From JBDRAU01 sp043823315 (GTDB lineage Bacteria; Patescibacteriota; UBA1384; DTJR01): a DNA stretch of 10,737 nt. A model generated the notes under the pieces. That model was not told the origin of the DNA, did no database searches, and saw only the letters and a list, made by a program, of their open reading frames with translations. Below are positions 4,896-10,727 of the stretch, in pieces. The stretch covers positions 1 to 10,737 of the forward strand of contig JBDRAU010000009.1 of the NCBI GenBank assembly GCA_043823315.1, read 5' to 3'. Made by a program: the position numbers and the translations under genes. Each line of letters begins with the position of its first letter. Within the stretch, counting starts at the first letter, position 1.

Positions 4896-7775
4896 TTAAT
4901 TTTTAAATTCGTCTTGTAAAGCTTTCATCAACTTTTTGACTTGGTCCATATCCCCCTTGGACTCCGCCTCGGCGATTTTTTTTGCAAAATCATTCTTGGT
5001 AACTTCCCGGCGTTTTTGTTGCAAACGCGTTTTGATTGCCAGAAACTCACCTTTAGCTATTTCTTCATCTTCTTTAATTTTCTGATCCCACGCTAAACTA
5101 ACAACATCGAGCCGCTCTTTGTCTTCGCGGCTCAAGCTTTGCTTCAGCTTGTCCAAACACGCCTTTATCTGGTTAGAATTGTAGCAGTTTAGAAGCTTCT
5201 TGTAAATCGGTAAGTTTTGCGCCTCTTTAAGCTCCGCTCCGGATATATCCACATCCTTGATTTGATCAGGAAAATTAAGCAAATATGCAATAAAATAGTC
5301 CTCGATCGAATCACTGCTTTTCTTCTCCTCCTCCTTGGCAACGCGAGAGGTAATATCGGTTTTATCAAGTATTTTCAAAATTGTGACTTCCGGTACCGCT
5401 AAGCGCTTGGCCAAAAAAGAAACGTAATGAGCTTTTTCGACTTCGTCCTGAAAGCGCTTTATAAAATTAATTGCCTTGCGAGCTAAAGTTTTCTTTTCAT
5501 CAACGATCAAGACTTTATCCTTATCGCCGACCTTAGCGAAAAGCCACTCAACCGGAGGAAGTGCCTCGTCAATCACTCCTTTAAGCAATTTCTTATCTTT
5601 CTCAACCAGTTCGCCCACGTCCTTGTATTTTGCAATTATGGTTAATTTTACGTCGAGTCCCATCTCAAGCGCCATTTCAACCGCGCTATTGGCTGCCTTT
5701 TGGCCCGCTTCATCCTCATCAAAACAAAAAACAATGTTGCGTGTTAAGCGCGAAAGAATTTTGAGATGGTCGTAAGTTAACGCCGTTCCGGAGCTTGCCA
5801 CCACTTCCTCAATCCCCGCCTCATGCGCGAGAGCTACATCCATCTGCCCCTCGACAACAATGACGCGATTATTTTTTCTAATTGCATCTTTGGCAAAATT
5901 AATTCCGTAAATCGCCTTTGATTTATGAAAAACGTTAGTTTCGGGAGTATTTAGATATTTGGGGTGAGGCGAAACATTGCTCGGCAAACCATCTTCGAGA
6001 ATTCTTCCCGAAAAACCGGTAATAAGCGAAAAGTTATCGAAAATCGGAAACATGGTCCGATAGCGAAATCTCTCCGGATGACCGGCCAGGGAAAGATCAG
6101 AAAAGGAAATTTTTCTATTCGCGATTATCCTCTCTAAAGTTTTGTTGTCCGCCGGAGCAAAACCGATTTTGAGCTTTTCAATTGTTTTTGCGCCGAGTCC
6201 CCTCGAAGTTAAATACCTAAGCGCCTTTTCGCCCTCTTTCTTTGAAAGACTCATTTTGAAAAACTTGGCACAGAGCAAATTAATATCGAAAATCCGATCT
6301 TTCTCATGCTTTGTCTTGGCAAAATCTTCGCCTTTGGAAAATTGGACTTGCACTCCAACGCGCTCACCAAGAATTTTGAGCGCCTCGGGAAAACTCAATC
6401 CTTCGATTTTTTGAAAAAATGTAATAACGTCCCCACCCTCCCCGCAGTTCGCAACAGCAAAACTTGGAGTCAAATATGAATGATCACCTTTAATATTTAG
6501 ATTATAGACATAACCAGAAAAAGATGACTTTTTTATAGACCTGACGGGCAATGTCCAGTATTTTGTGCCGTCTTTTTCAATAAAATCACTGAAATGTGAC
6601 TTGTCATTTTCTCTCCAGTTAATTTTGTAAGACGACTTATGACAAACCCCATCCTTAGAAATGTAAGCATTGCTAGAAAGGATGCTTGGGCGCTGGTTCA
6701 AAGATATAAGAATATCTTTTAATTGATGCGCAAGGATTAAAGAGATTGTCGTTATGGATTTTCGACCACCGCTGTTATGTCCAGTCTTCTTTGTAATTGT
6801 TCCGTCACCCTTCAGAATAGCCTCTACGAGAGATGTTTTTATCTGATCGTCTTGACCCAACAACACATTCGGAATTTGCTTATTATTTGCTCCCTTGCCA
6901 CATAAACTAGCAAACACTTTCGCAAGTAGCGAGTTACAAATCGTTACTTCTAGGCCGTTTCTGTTATCGCTGCGAAAATGTTTACTGCCTTCTAAGGCGA
7001 AAATTTCATTAGCTAATTTTAAGATCCTATCGGCCAATTTTACCTCAAAACGACTCAAGCTAAATCTTATATACGCTCGATTATTGCTCCCCTCGGCAAT
7101 ATAATACCCAAGTAATTCGGCGAGCCTACTGTCAATTCTTATAATCGGATCAAAGACGAACGCTTTTTTTGATCTATTTGGAATTTCACCGATATAATCA
7201 AGAATATTTATTTCCGCCAAACAATTAATTGACTTTTTAATGGGATATATAAGAAAATCATTAATCTTTAATTCTCTAGCGGAAATTTTTTCTATTTTGT
7301 AATTGTTAAAAAATTTAGTTGGACAATTTTGTCTGCAGTTTTTTTGACAAATCCGGGTTGTTCGAGCTTTCTGTTTGCAGTGTTGCGTTTTTATAACAAA
7401 TACCTTGTGATCACCAGTAATTGAGATTTTATGATTTACCATTCTTGTCTGAATTTCCACTAAATCTCCGCTATATCTTCTTCCAATAATTGCATCGACA
7501 GATGATAAGGTACCTTTGTCAGTGAATACTCGGTCTCCTTGCTTGATTTTTTCAATTTCTAAAAACCCATTCTCGACTTGAATTAATTCTCCCCTGGGAA
7601 AACACCCAAAACATTTAAAAGTTTGGCGTTCGGCAGAAACCATAAATGAAGGGGTTTTTTCGCTGTGAAAAGGACAAGTGGCCGAGAAGTTAATTCCGGC
7701 TTTCTTTAGTGTCAGATATTGCCTCGTAAAATCAACAATATCAACCTTGGCTTTTATCTCTTCGACCTGATCCAT
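4896..7775 (-). CDS. dnaG: DNA primase DnaG, interrupted by an in-frame intein
   Basis: The 959-codon frame encodes bacterial DNA primase, which makes RNA primers for lagging-strand synthesis with the DnaB helicase. Removing 386 intein residues leaves 573, normal for DnaG. The CHC2 zinc ribbon is at the N-terminus (C34, H37, C55, then C444 after the intein), with TCPFHSEKTPSF as signature. The catalytic core follows, with RYRTMFPIFD (571-580), and the TOPRIM domain has E642 and D646 in VVEGQMD and the acidic cluster FDEDEAG (685-691). The C-terminal part (from about 810) contains IEDYFIAYLLNFPD, typical of the helicase-binding domain. ATG 7775 is chosen because the family-typical start DQVEEIKAKVDIVDF follows at once; its ribosome site (GAAAGTG) is weak. 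It precedes rpoD on the same strand. The unspliced protein cannot form its normal zinc ribbon, so primase activity should depend on splicing. Confidence 0.97.
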   Translation of the reverse strand: MDQVEEIKAKVDIVDFTRQYLTLKKAGINFSATCPFHSEKTPSFMVSAERQTFKCFGCFPRGELIQVENGFLEIEKIKQGDRVFTDKGTLSSVDAIIGRRYSGDLVEIQTRMVNHKISITGDHKVFVIKTQHCKQKARTTRICQKNCRQNCPTKFFNNYKIEKISARELKINDFLIYPIKKSINCLAEINILDYIGEIPNRSKKAFVFDPIIRIDSRLAELLGYYIAEGSNNRAYIRFSLSRFEVKLADRILKLANEIFALEGSKHFRSDNRNGLEVTICNSLLAKVFASLCGKGANNKQIPNVLLGQDDQIKTSLVEAILKGDGTITKKTGHNSGGRKSITTISLILAHQLKDILISLNQRPSILSSNAYISKDGVCHKSSYKINWRENDKSHFSDFIEKDGTKYWTLPVRSIKKSSFSGYVYNLNIKGDHSYLTPSFAVANCGEGGDVITFFQKIEGLSFPEALKILGERVGVQVQFSKGEDFAKTKHEKDRIFDINLLCAKFFKMSLSKKEGEKALRYLTSRGLGAKTIEKLKIGFAPADNKTLERIIANRKISFSDLSLAGHPERFRYRTMFPIFDNFSLITGFSGRILEDGLPSNVSPHPKYLNTPETNVFHKSKAIYGINFAKDAIRKNNRVIVVEGQMDVALAHEAGIEEVVASSGTALTYDHLKILSRLTRNIVFCFDEDEAGQKAANSAVEMALEMGLDVKLTIIAKYKDVGELVEKDKKLLKGVIDEALPPVEWLFAKVGDKDKVLIVDEKKTLARKAINFIKRFQDEVEKAHYVSFLAKRLAVPEVTILKILDKTDITSRVAKEEEKKSSDSIEDYFIAYLLNFPDQIKDVDISGAELKEAQNLPIYKKLLNCYNSNQIKACLDKLKQSLSREDKERLDVVSLAWDQKIKEDEEIAKGEFLAIKTRLQQKRREVTKNDFAKKIAEAESKGDMDQVKKLMKALQDEFKN
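6447..7604 (-). mobile_element. LAGLIDADG intein inside DnaG (386 aa)
   Basis: The intein runs from C1 (DnaG residue 58, codon 7604-7602) to N386 (residue 443, codon 6449-6447) and is followed by C+1 (residue 444). Intein numbering: block A CFPRGELIQVENG (1-13); block B ITGDHKVFV (62-70) with T63 and H66; first LAGLIDADG helix LAELLGYYIAEG (161-172, acidic E171); second helix LVEAILKGDGTI (259-270, acidic D267); blocks F/G VYNLNIKGDHSYLTPSFAVAN (366-386). The usual penultimate His is replaced by Ala (A385), which is known in some active inteins. A Cys cluster (H75, C76, C86, C90, C94) after block B may bind zinc. Joining residues 57 and 444 restores the family sequence KCFG-CGEGGDV, which fixes the borders. 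Both endonuclease acidic residues are kept, so homing may still be possible. The segment looks more AT-rich than the extein. Confidence 0.96.
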
Positions 7776-7828
7776 AGCACTTTCAACATATTGAAAAATA
7801 GCTTAAAACGCAAATCATAAAACCAATC

Positions 7829-7841
7829 GTCGCGAAGCGAC
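7829..7841 (-). terminator. Possible hairpin terminator of the 53-codon membrane gene
   Basis: GTCGC (7829-7833) pairs with GCGAC (7837-7841) around a 3-nt loop, 37 bp after the stop of the small gene on the minus strand. It is followed by GATTGGTTTTATG, a poor U-run. It may simply be another small repeat. Confidence 0.3.
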
Positions 7842-7877
7842 ACTAAAGTTTTGATTTTTTGATTTTGATTTAGACTT

Positions 7878-8039
7878 CTACTTGTCAGTCGCGGAAACGT
7901 AGACAGAGAGGAGACCAATAACGATCTTGACGATCGCTAGCCATTGTGGCGTCACGGCCCAAGTCCAAGACGGAATCAATCCAGCAATTCCCATTAAGAT
8001 CGCTAAGATACCAACGATCATAAGGACTGTTTTTGACAT
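7878..8039 (-). CDS. Small two-helix membrane protein (53 aa)
   Basis: This gene runs from ATG 8039 to TAG 7878. It encodes a peptide starting MSKTVLMIVGILAILMGI and ending VYVSATDK. Two hydrophobic stretches (about residues 4-23 and 34-50) are separated by a Trp/Pro-rich turn, PSWTWAVTPQW, giving a helical hairpin with a short polar C-terminus. No family is recognised with certainty; small integral proteins of this pattern occur in many CPR genomes. Support for a real gene comes from the strong GGGAGG ribosome site 4 nt before the ATG, the clean membrane-protein pattern with third-position variation, and its own leader. The ribosome site lies within a perfect hairpin (8041-8055), so translation may be controlled by RNA folding. 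It is upstream of dnaG on the same strand, 102 bp away. Confidence 0.72.
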   Translation of the reverse strand: MSKTVLMIVGILAILMGIAGLIPSWTWAVTPQWLAIVKIVIGLLSVYVSATDK

Positions 8040-8040
8040 A

Positions 8041-8086
8041 CTACCTCCCAGGTAGTGAAAATTTGACTATTTTCACCAACTTAGTT
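8041..8086 (-). promoter_or_regulatory. Triple-hairpin leader hiding the ribosome site of the small membrane gene
   Basis: Three perfect inverted repeats stand in a row: CTACCT-CCC-AGGTAG (8041-8055), GTGAAAAT-TTGACT-ATTTTCAC (8054-8075) and CAAC-TTA-GTTG (8076-8086). The first two overlap by two bases, so they compete slightly. On the minus-strand mRNA the first hairpin contains the GGGAGG Shine-Dalgarno in its loop and 3' arm, immediately before the start codon. This could act as an RNA thermometer or a protein-controlled switch; no known riboswitch class is recognised. A weak promoter, TTGTAG-17-TAGAGT, may lie at 8135-8107 (minus strand). Confidence 0.5.
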
Positions 8087-8170
8087 GCTAAATTAATATT
8101 CACAATACTCTAAAATATATAACAATTCACTACAATTAACATTTGAAAATAAATATCATTTGTCAAATTT

Positions 8171-8246
8171 ATACTACCTGGCTTCACCGGGTTGTGTAAA
8201 TTTACTAATTTCTACTACCCGGCTCCCCCAAATTTAGTTGTTAATC
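8171..8246. repeat. Second, diverged copy of the leader motif
   Basis: ATACTACCT (8171-8179) repeats 8038-8046, and TTAGTTG (8234-8240) repeats 8081-8087, each followed by a TAAT-rich run. In between are ACCGGGT (8186-8192) facing ACCCGG (8217-8222), and the palindrome GTAAATTTAC (8196-8205). It looks like a duplicated regulatory element upstream of the first; TTGACA on the minus strand (8166-8161) lies beside it. No gene is seen from 8087 to 8310. Confidence 0.4.
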
Positions 8247-8310
8247 TAATTAAAAACGTGATGTTTGTGTTTGTCAACCGTTAATATCTGAGACTGTTGA
8301 AAAGGTTTTT

Positions 8311-8373
8311 ATTGTTCGAGCTTGTCGAGAACTCTAAGGTTGAATCTTCTCGACTTCGCTCGAAGAATAAGTT
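8311..8373. repeat. Dispersed TTCGAG/CTCGAA repeat
   Basis: GTTCGAGCTTGTCGAGAAC (8315-8333) is followed by CTTCTCGACTTCGCTCGAAG and AATAAG. The piece TTCGCTCGAAnAATAAG also occurs at 441-457. This is the same repeat family as in 584-793. Open frames on the plus strand here are products of the repeat. Confidence 0.5.
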
Positions 8374-8405
8374 ATTTGGACAATTTTTAGCGTTTCTCAG
8401 CGGCC

Positions 8406-8990
8406 TCAATATCTTTGTGGCGGATGCTCTTCGGGATTTGTGGGTTCGTCGCCATTATCAGTTTTGTCTGGTTCTGATTCTTTGAAATCACTAGGATCGT
8501 CTCTTAAGCTGCCATCGCGATCCATGATTTCAGCCGGAGATTGACCTGTTTCTCTTGCCTGTTTATCGAGCAGTTCGCGAGAAGTTGGTTCTCTTTTAAG
8601 AGTAGGCAACCATTCGCTACGAATTAAGCTAACTCTATCTTCCACAACTTCAAGAGAAGGCAAATTCTCTTCTGAGACCACTTCTCTTTTGCCAACCTTG
8701 TAAATCGGCCCCGTTCTAACCTTGTAATATCTATGATCGCCGCTTTCCAGCTTGCCTTTATAGCTGAATGAAACGCCGCCGGTTTTGAGGCCGGCTCCAT
8801 GCTCGCTGTCATATTCTTGATCTGTATATCCTTTGTAAATTCCGCTATCCGCATCAAAGCGGTGAAGCCGGCGCGCTTTGCCGTCAGGAGTTAATTCTTC
8901 AATACAAATCCCGATGCGCCTTGAAGGATCTTGTTTATCTGTTTCAAATTGAAGCTGACCGATCAATTCAACATTATCCAAATCTATCAT
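8406..8990 (-). CDS. Unrecognised soluble protein with acidic tail (194 aa)
   Basis: I do not recognise the family. The product is 194 residues, with no membrane segment or signal peptide and no Cys beyond one near position 29. Residues 1-100 look beta-rich (VELIGQLQFETD, RIGICIEELTPDGKARRLHRFD, GGVSFSYKGKLES, HRYYKVRTGPIYKVG). Residues 105-155 look helical (VEDRVSLIRSEWLP, SRELLDKQARETGQSPAEIMD). The last 35 or so residues are a disordered, acidic, Pro-rich tail (SEPDKTDNGDEPTNPEEHPPQRY). The gene ends with TGA, arguing against a reassigned TGA code. There is no Shine-Dalgarno before ATG 8990; the -10 box lies 6 nt away, so the mRNA is probably leaderless. It stands alone, flanked by repeats. 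The even domain pattern and normal codon use support a real gene. Confidence 0.75.
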   Translation of the reverse strand: MIDLDNVELIGQLQFETDKQDPSRRIGICIEELTPDGKARRLHRFDADSGIYKGYTDQEYDSEHGAGLKTGGVSFSYKGKLESGDHRYYKVRTGPIYKVGKREVVSEENLPSLEVVEDRVSLIRSEWLPTLKREPTSRELLDKQARETGQSPAEIMDRDGSLRDDPSDFKESEPDKTDNGDEPTNPEEHPPQRY

Positions 8991-8996
8991 GGCTCA

Positions 8997-9025
8997 AATA
9001 TAACAAAAATGGAGCCACATGTGGA
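8997..9025 (-). promoter_or_regulatory. Promoter giving a leaderless mRNA for the 194-aa gene
   Basis: On the minus strand TCCACA (9025-9020), a 17-bp spacer and TATATT (9002-8997) with TG one base upstream (extended -10) end 6 nt before ATG 8990, so transcription should begin at or near the A of the ATG. The palindrome CCACATGTGG (9015-9024) covers the -35 region and could be an operator. Confidence 0.5.
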
Positions 9026-9060
9026 GCCCACTTATTACTCATCGACTTTCTTACGAACAT

Positions 9061-9136
9061 CCCGCACCAGCTAACGCTTGGTGCGGGGAAGCCACGAGTG
9101 GCTATTTTTTCAACGGCTCAACGGTTGAGGCGTTGG
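9061..9136. repeat. Compact block of strong hairpins
   Basis: CCCGCACCA (9061-9069) pairs with TGGTGCGGG (9079-9087). AGCCAC-GA-GTGGCT (9090-9103) is followed by ATTTTTT, like a plus-strand terminator, but no plus-strand gene precedes it. CAACGGCTCAAC (9111-9122) then pairs with GTTGAGGCGTTG (9124-9135) around a 1-nt loop, with a central G-G mismatch. The 14-mer with a 2-nt loop matches the design of the palindromes at 458-576. Confidence 0.6.
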
Positions 9137-9138
9137 TT

Positions 9139-9266
9139 TCGTCCTTCGACTGTGCTCTCTTCGAGTCTGAGCGAAGAGGCTCAGGCCTCAGAGTCGAAGA
9201 CAGGACATTCGACTTTCTTCATCTTGCTCACGGTCGAAGACCATGAGCGAACGAAGTGAGTCGAAT
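9139..9266. repeat. GTCCTTCGAC...ACAGGACATTCGAC dispersed repeats
   Basis: CCTTCGACT (9141-9149), AGTCGAAGACAGGACA (9191-9206) and GTGAGTCGAATGG (9256-9268) form a chain of imperfect inverted and direct repeats made of GTCGAA and GAGCGAA words. There is no gene. Plus-strand open frames here consist only of repeat sequence. Confidence 0.5.
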
Positions 9267-9299
9267 GGCGGAGAGAGTGGGATTCGGTCACCATTTGAT

Positions 9300-9538
9300 T
9301 GATTACTATTTTCTGTAACCCTTCGCACAAGGCTACGGGTCACACCCCTCTTCTTTACTTTGGTGGCCGAAAGCCATCCGAAGCTTCGAGGGAGCGAAGG
9401 ATGGCGGACATTCGGGTCTAGAACCTTCAGTTATTTTTTGTTTCCCTTTTGTACCTTTATAATATCACATTGTCACTCTTGGCATTTTTTTGATGATTTT
9501 TTGGCCTGCCTGCAAGTCGCAGACAGGAAAATTGCTCT
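9300..9538. other. Gene-free spacer with small inverted repeats
   Basis: No gene is credible here. Visible items are TGTAACCC / GGGTCACA (about 9315-9344, one mismatch), GCCATCC (9373-9379) facing GGATGGC (9399-9405), an AT-rich run around 9425-9502, and CCTGCCTGC-AAGTC-GCAGACAGG (9505-9527), a relative of the 409-440 palindrome. Confidence 0.5.
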
Positions 9539-9583
9539 ATAAAAGAAAGGTCCCAGCTGCGCTAGCGTCTAGCAGCTGGGACC
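9539..9583 (-). terminator. Strong rho-independent terminator of the prepilin gene
   Basis: On the minus strand GGTCCCAGCTGC (9583-9572) pairs perfectly with GCAGCTGGGACC (9560-9549), with extra CTAG pairing in the loop, and is followed by TTTCTTTT (9548-9541). This is the best terminator in the window. It lies about 110 bp after the prepilin stop. Confidence 0.8.
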
Positions 9584-9586
9584 GGT

Positions 9587-9642
9587 AAGGTCGCGTTAAT
9601 CACATTGGTCGCTTCTGCGACCTTGTAGCATTGATGTGATTA
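9587..9642 (-). promoter_or_regulatory. Mutually exclusive hairpins before the terminator
   Basis: TAATCACAT (9597-9605) pairs with ATGTGATTA (9634-9642) and encloses GGTCGC-TTCT-GCGACC (9607-9622). However, GCGACCTT (9617-9624) can also pair with AAGGTCGC (9587-9594). The two folds exclude each other, as in attenuators. This may be coincidence from a repeated GGTCGC word. Confidence 0.4.
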
Positions 9643-9696
9643 GGGTTATTGCGACTGGGGGGGTGAGATTGGGTTGTGGTGCGGATGGATGGCGGC

Positions 9697-10371
9697 CTAC
9701 TTCCGCGCCCAGAAGCTCCCGCGTGGTATATTCTGGAAGCTGTACCACTTCGCGTGGCCATCCGCGAACCCGATGTTCGAGCCATCGTTGTGCACCCGCA
9801 TGCGCGGATGGCACTCGTCCGGGTAGACGCCGGTGGTATTTGTCCCCGGTCCGATGTACAGGCAATTGCGGGGATCGGTCCCCGTTGCCTTCAAGCCTGC
9901 ACACACTGAGTCGGCGACCATCGGCACTTCAGCTGGACGGCCGATGAGCGCCATGGGATAGTAGGCGTTGGTGCTTCCCCCGAGGGCGCAGAAGTTATAC
10001 CCCATATTCCCGGGAATGCTTTTCCGTACTCCGCCCTCCCAGGCGTATGTTGTGTAGCGCACGTCGTAGCTCGGGCACTTGAAGATTTGTACGTTCTTGA
10101 TGTACGGCATGATGAATCCGGGCCAACAGATAGTGGCTCCGGTCGCAAAGTCGTGTGGGTAGACGCCGTAGGCGCGCCCCGGGAACGTCTCGTCATAGTC
10201 CTGGGCGTACATCAGCAGTCCAAGACCCAACTGCTTGGTGTTGCTGATGCAGCTTGCCTGCCTTGCCTTCTCGCGGGCCTTGGCGAACACCGGGAAGAGG
10301 ATCGCTGCCAGGATCGCAATGATCGCGATCACAACCAGTAGCTCTATGAGTGTGAAACCTCTGCGTCGCAT
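9697..10371 (-). CDS. Type IV prepilin-like / pseudopilin protein with H-X9-DG motif
   Basis: The 224-residue product begins MRRRG-FTLIELLVVIAIIAILAAILFPVF, a textbook type III signal. A prepilin peptidase would cut after G5, methylate the Phe and leave the hydrophobic helix for assembly into a pilus or type II-secretion-like filament; the Glu at mature position 5 is present. AREKARQASCISNTKQLG and MYAQDYDETFP follow, and the C-terminus has HNDGSNIGFADGHAKW, which fits the H-X9-DG motif (H, nine residues, DG) of DUF1559-like pseudopilins. That subfamily is typical of Planctomycetota, Armatimonadota and Verrucomicrobiota. Five Cys residues in the globular part may form disulfides. A GTG at 10380 would add three residues; ATG 10371 was preferred because relatives start at MRRRG or similar. 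The gene is visibly richer in G+C than everything to its left, which suggests transfer or an assembly join. No pilus assembly genes are in view. Confidence 0.9.
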   Translation of the reverse strand: MRRRGFTLIELLVVIAIIAILAAILFPVFAKAREKARQASCISNTKQLGLGLLMYAQDYDETFPGRAYGVYPHDFATGATICWPGFIMPYIKNVQIFKCPSYDVRYTTYAWEGGVRKSIPGNMGYNFCALGGSTNAYYPMALIGRPAEVPMVADSVCAGLKATGTDPRNCLYIGPGTNTTGVYPDECHPRMRVHNDGSNIGFADGHAKWYSFQNIPRGSFWARK

Positions 10372-10380
10372 TTCCTTCAC

Positions 10381-10639
10381 CTACTCTTATGGATCCAGAC
10401 CTTGATACCTTCCCCAAAAAGAGGAAAGTATCATAGGTTTACCCCGTTGAATTGCTTCGCACCCCGCTTTGCGGGGATTCAACAGGGTTTACGACTATCT
10501 GAACGCTTTACCCCGACACCAAACGATTTTGGTGTGTGGGTTTATCTCCTTAGTTAAGTCAATTCAAGGAGAGAGCGATGTTTGTCAAGGAACTTCCCTA
10601 ACTGCCAAAAGAGGAAGTAGTTTCCCTCCCTCTTTGATT
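10381..10639 (-). promoter_or_regulatory. Long structured 5' leader of the prepilin gene
   Basis: If the promoter at 10700-10727 is used, the mRNA carries a leader of more than 300 nt. It contains GTTGAAT (10446-10452) pairing with ATTCAAC (10477-10483) around CCCCGC-TTT-GCGGGG (10462-10476), and ACACCAAA-CGAT-TTTGGTGT (10516-10535). On the plus strand AAGGAG precedes a seven-codon ATG frame (10578-10601), but this is too short to call. No known riboswitch is recognised, and no gene is seen. Confidence 0.4.
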
Positions 10640-10693
10640 ATCTACAACATCAAGGTCGCTTGGCGACCACGTTGCAGGTAGATTTTCAAATCT
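10640..10693. repeat. Stacked hairpins with GGTCGC/GCGACC core
   Basis: ATCTAC (10640-10645) pairs with GTAGAT (10678-10683), and GGTCGC-TTG-GCGACC (10654-10668) forms the core. Overlapping the outer arm is the 14-mer AGATTT-TC-AAATCT (10680-10693). The GGTCGC/GCGACC core recurs at 9607-9622, on the other side of the prepilin gene. Confidence 0.55.
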
Positions 10694-10699
10694 GCTTGG

Positions 10700-10727
10700 A
10701 TTCTAATCCCCCCCTCGAATTTGTCAA
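10700..10727 (-). promoter_or_regulatory. TTGACA-16-TAGAAT promoter
   Basis: On the minus strand TTGACA (10727-10722) matches the -35 consensus exactly, and TAGAAT (10705-10700) matches the -10 at four of six bases, with a 16-bp spacer containing seven consecutive G. The -10 lies inside the palindrome GGATTCTAATCC. The only gene downstream on this strand is the prepilin gene. Confidence 0.5.

Noticed and set aside
6447..7604. Intein region as an assembly insertion or separate gene
   Set aside because: It is in frame at both ends, has all splicing blocks, and its removal restores the exact zinc-ribbon sequence.
8297..8485. 62-codon plus-strand frame
   Set aside because: It is made of the dispersed TTCGAG repeat and the antisense of the 194-aa gene end, and has no ribosome site.
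9090..9110. Hairpin plus T-tract as a plus-strand terminator
   Set aside because: No plus-strand gene precedes it, and its 14-mer geometry matches the repeat family.
9596..9947. Overlapping Arg/Pro-rich frames on both strands in the GC-rich region
   Set aside because: They are shadows of the prepilin gene, which alone shows a family signature; high GC content creates long chance frames.
10578..10601. Seven-codon leader peptide after AAGGAG on the plus strand
   Set aside because: It is very short, faces away from the prepilin gene and has no gene downstream on its strand within the window.
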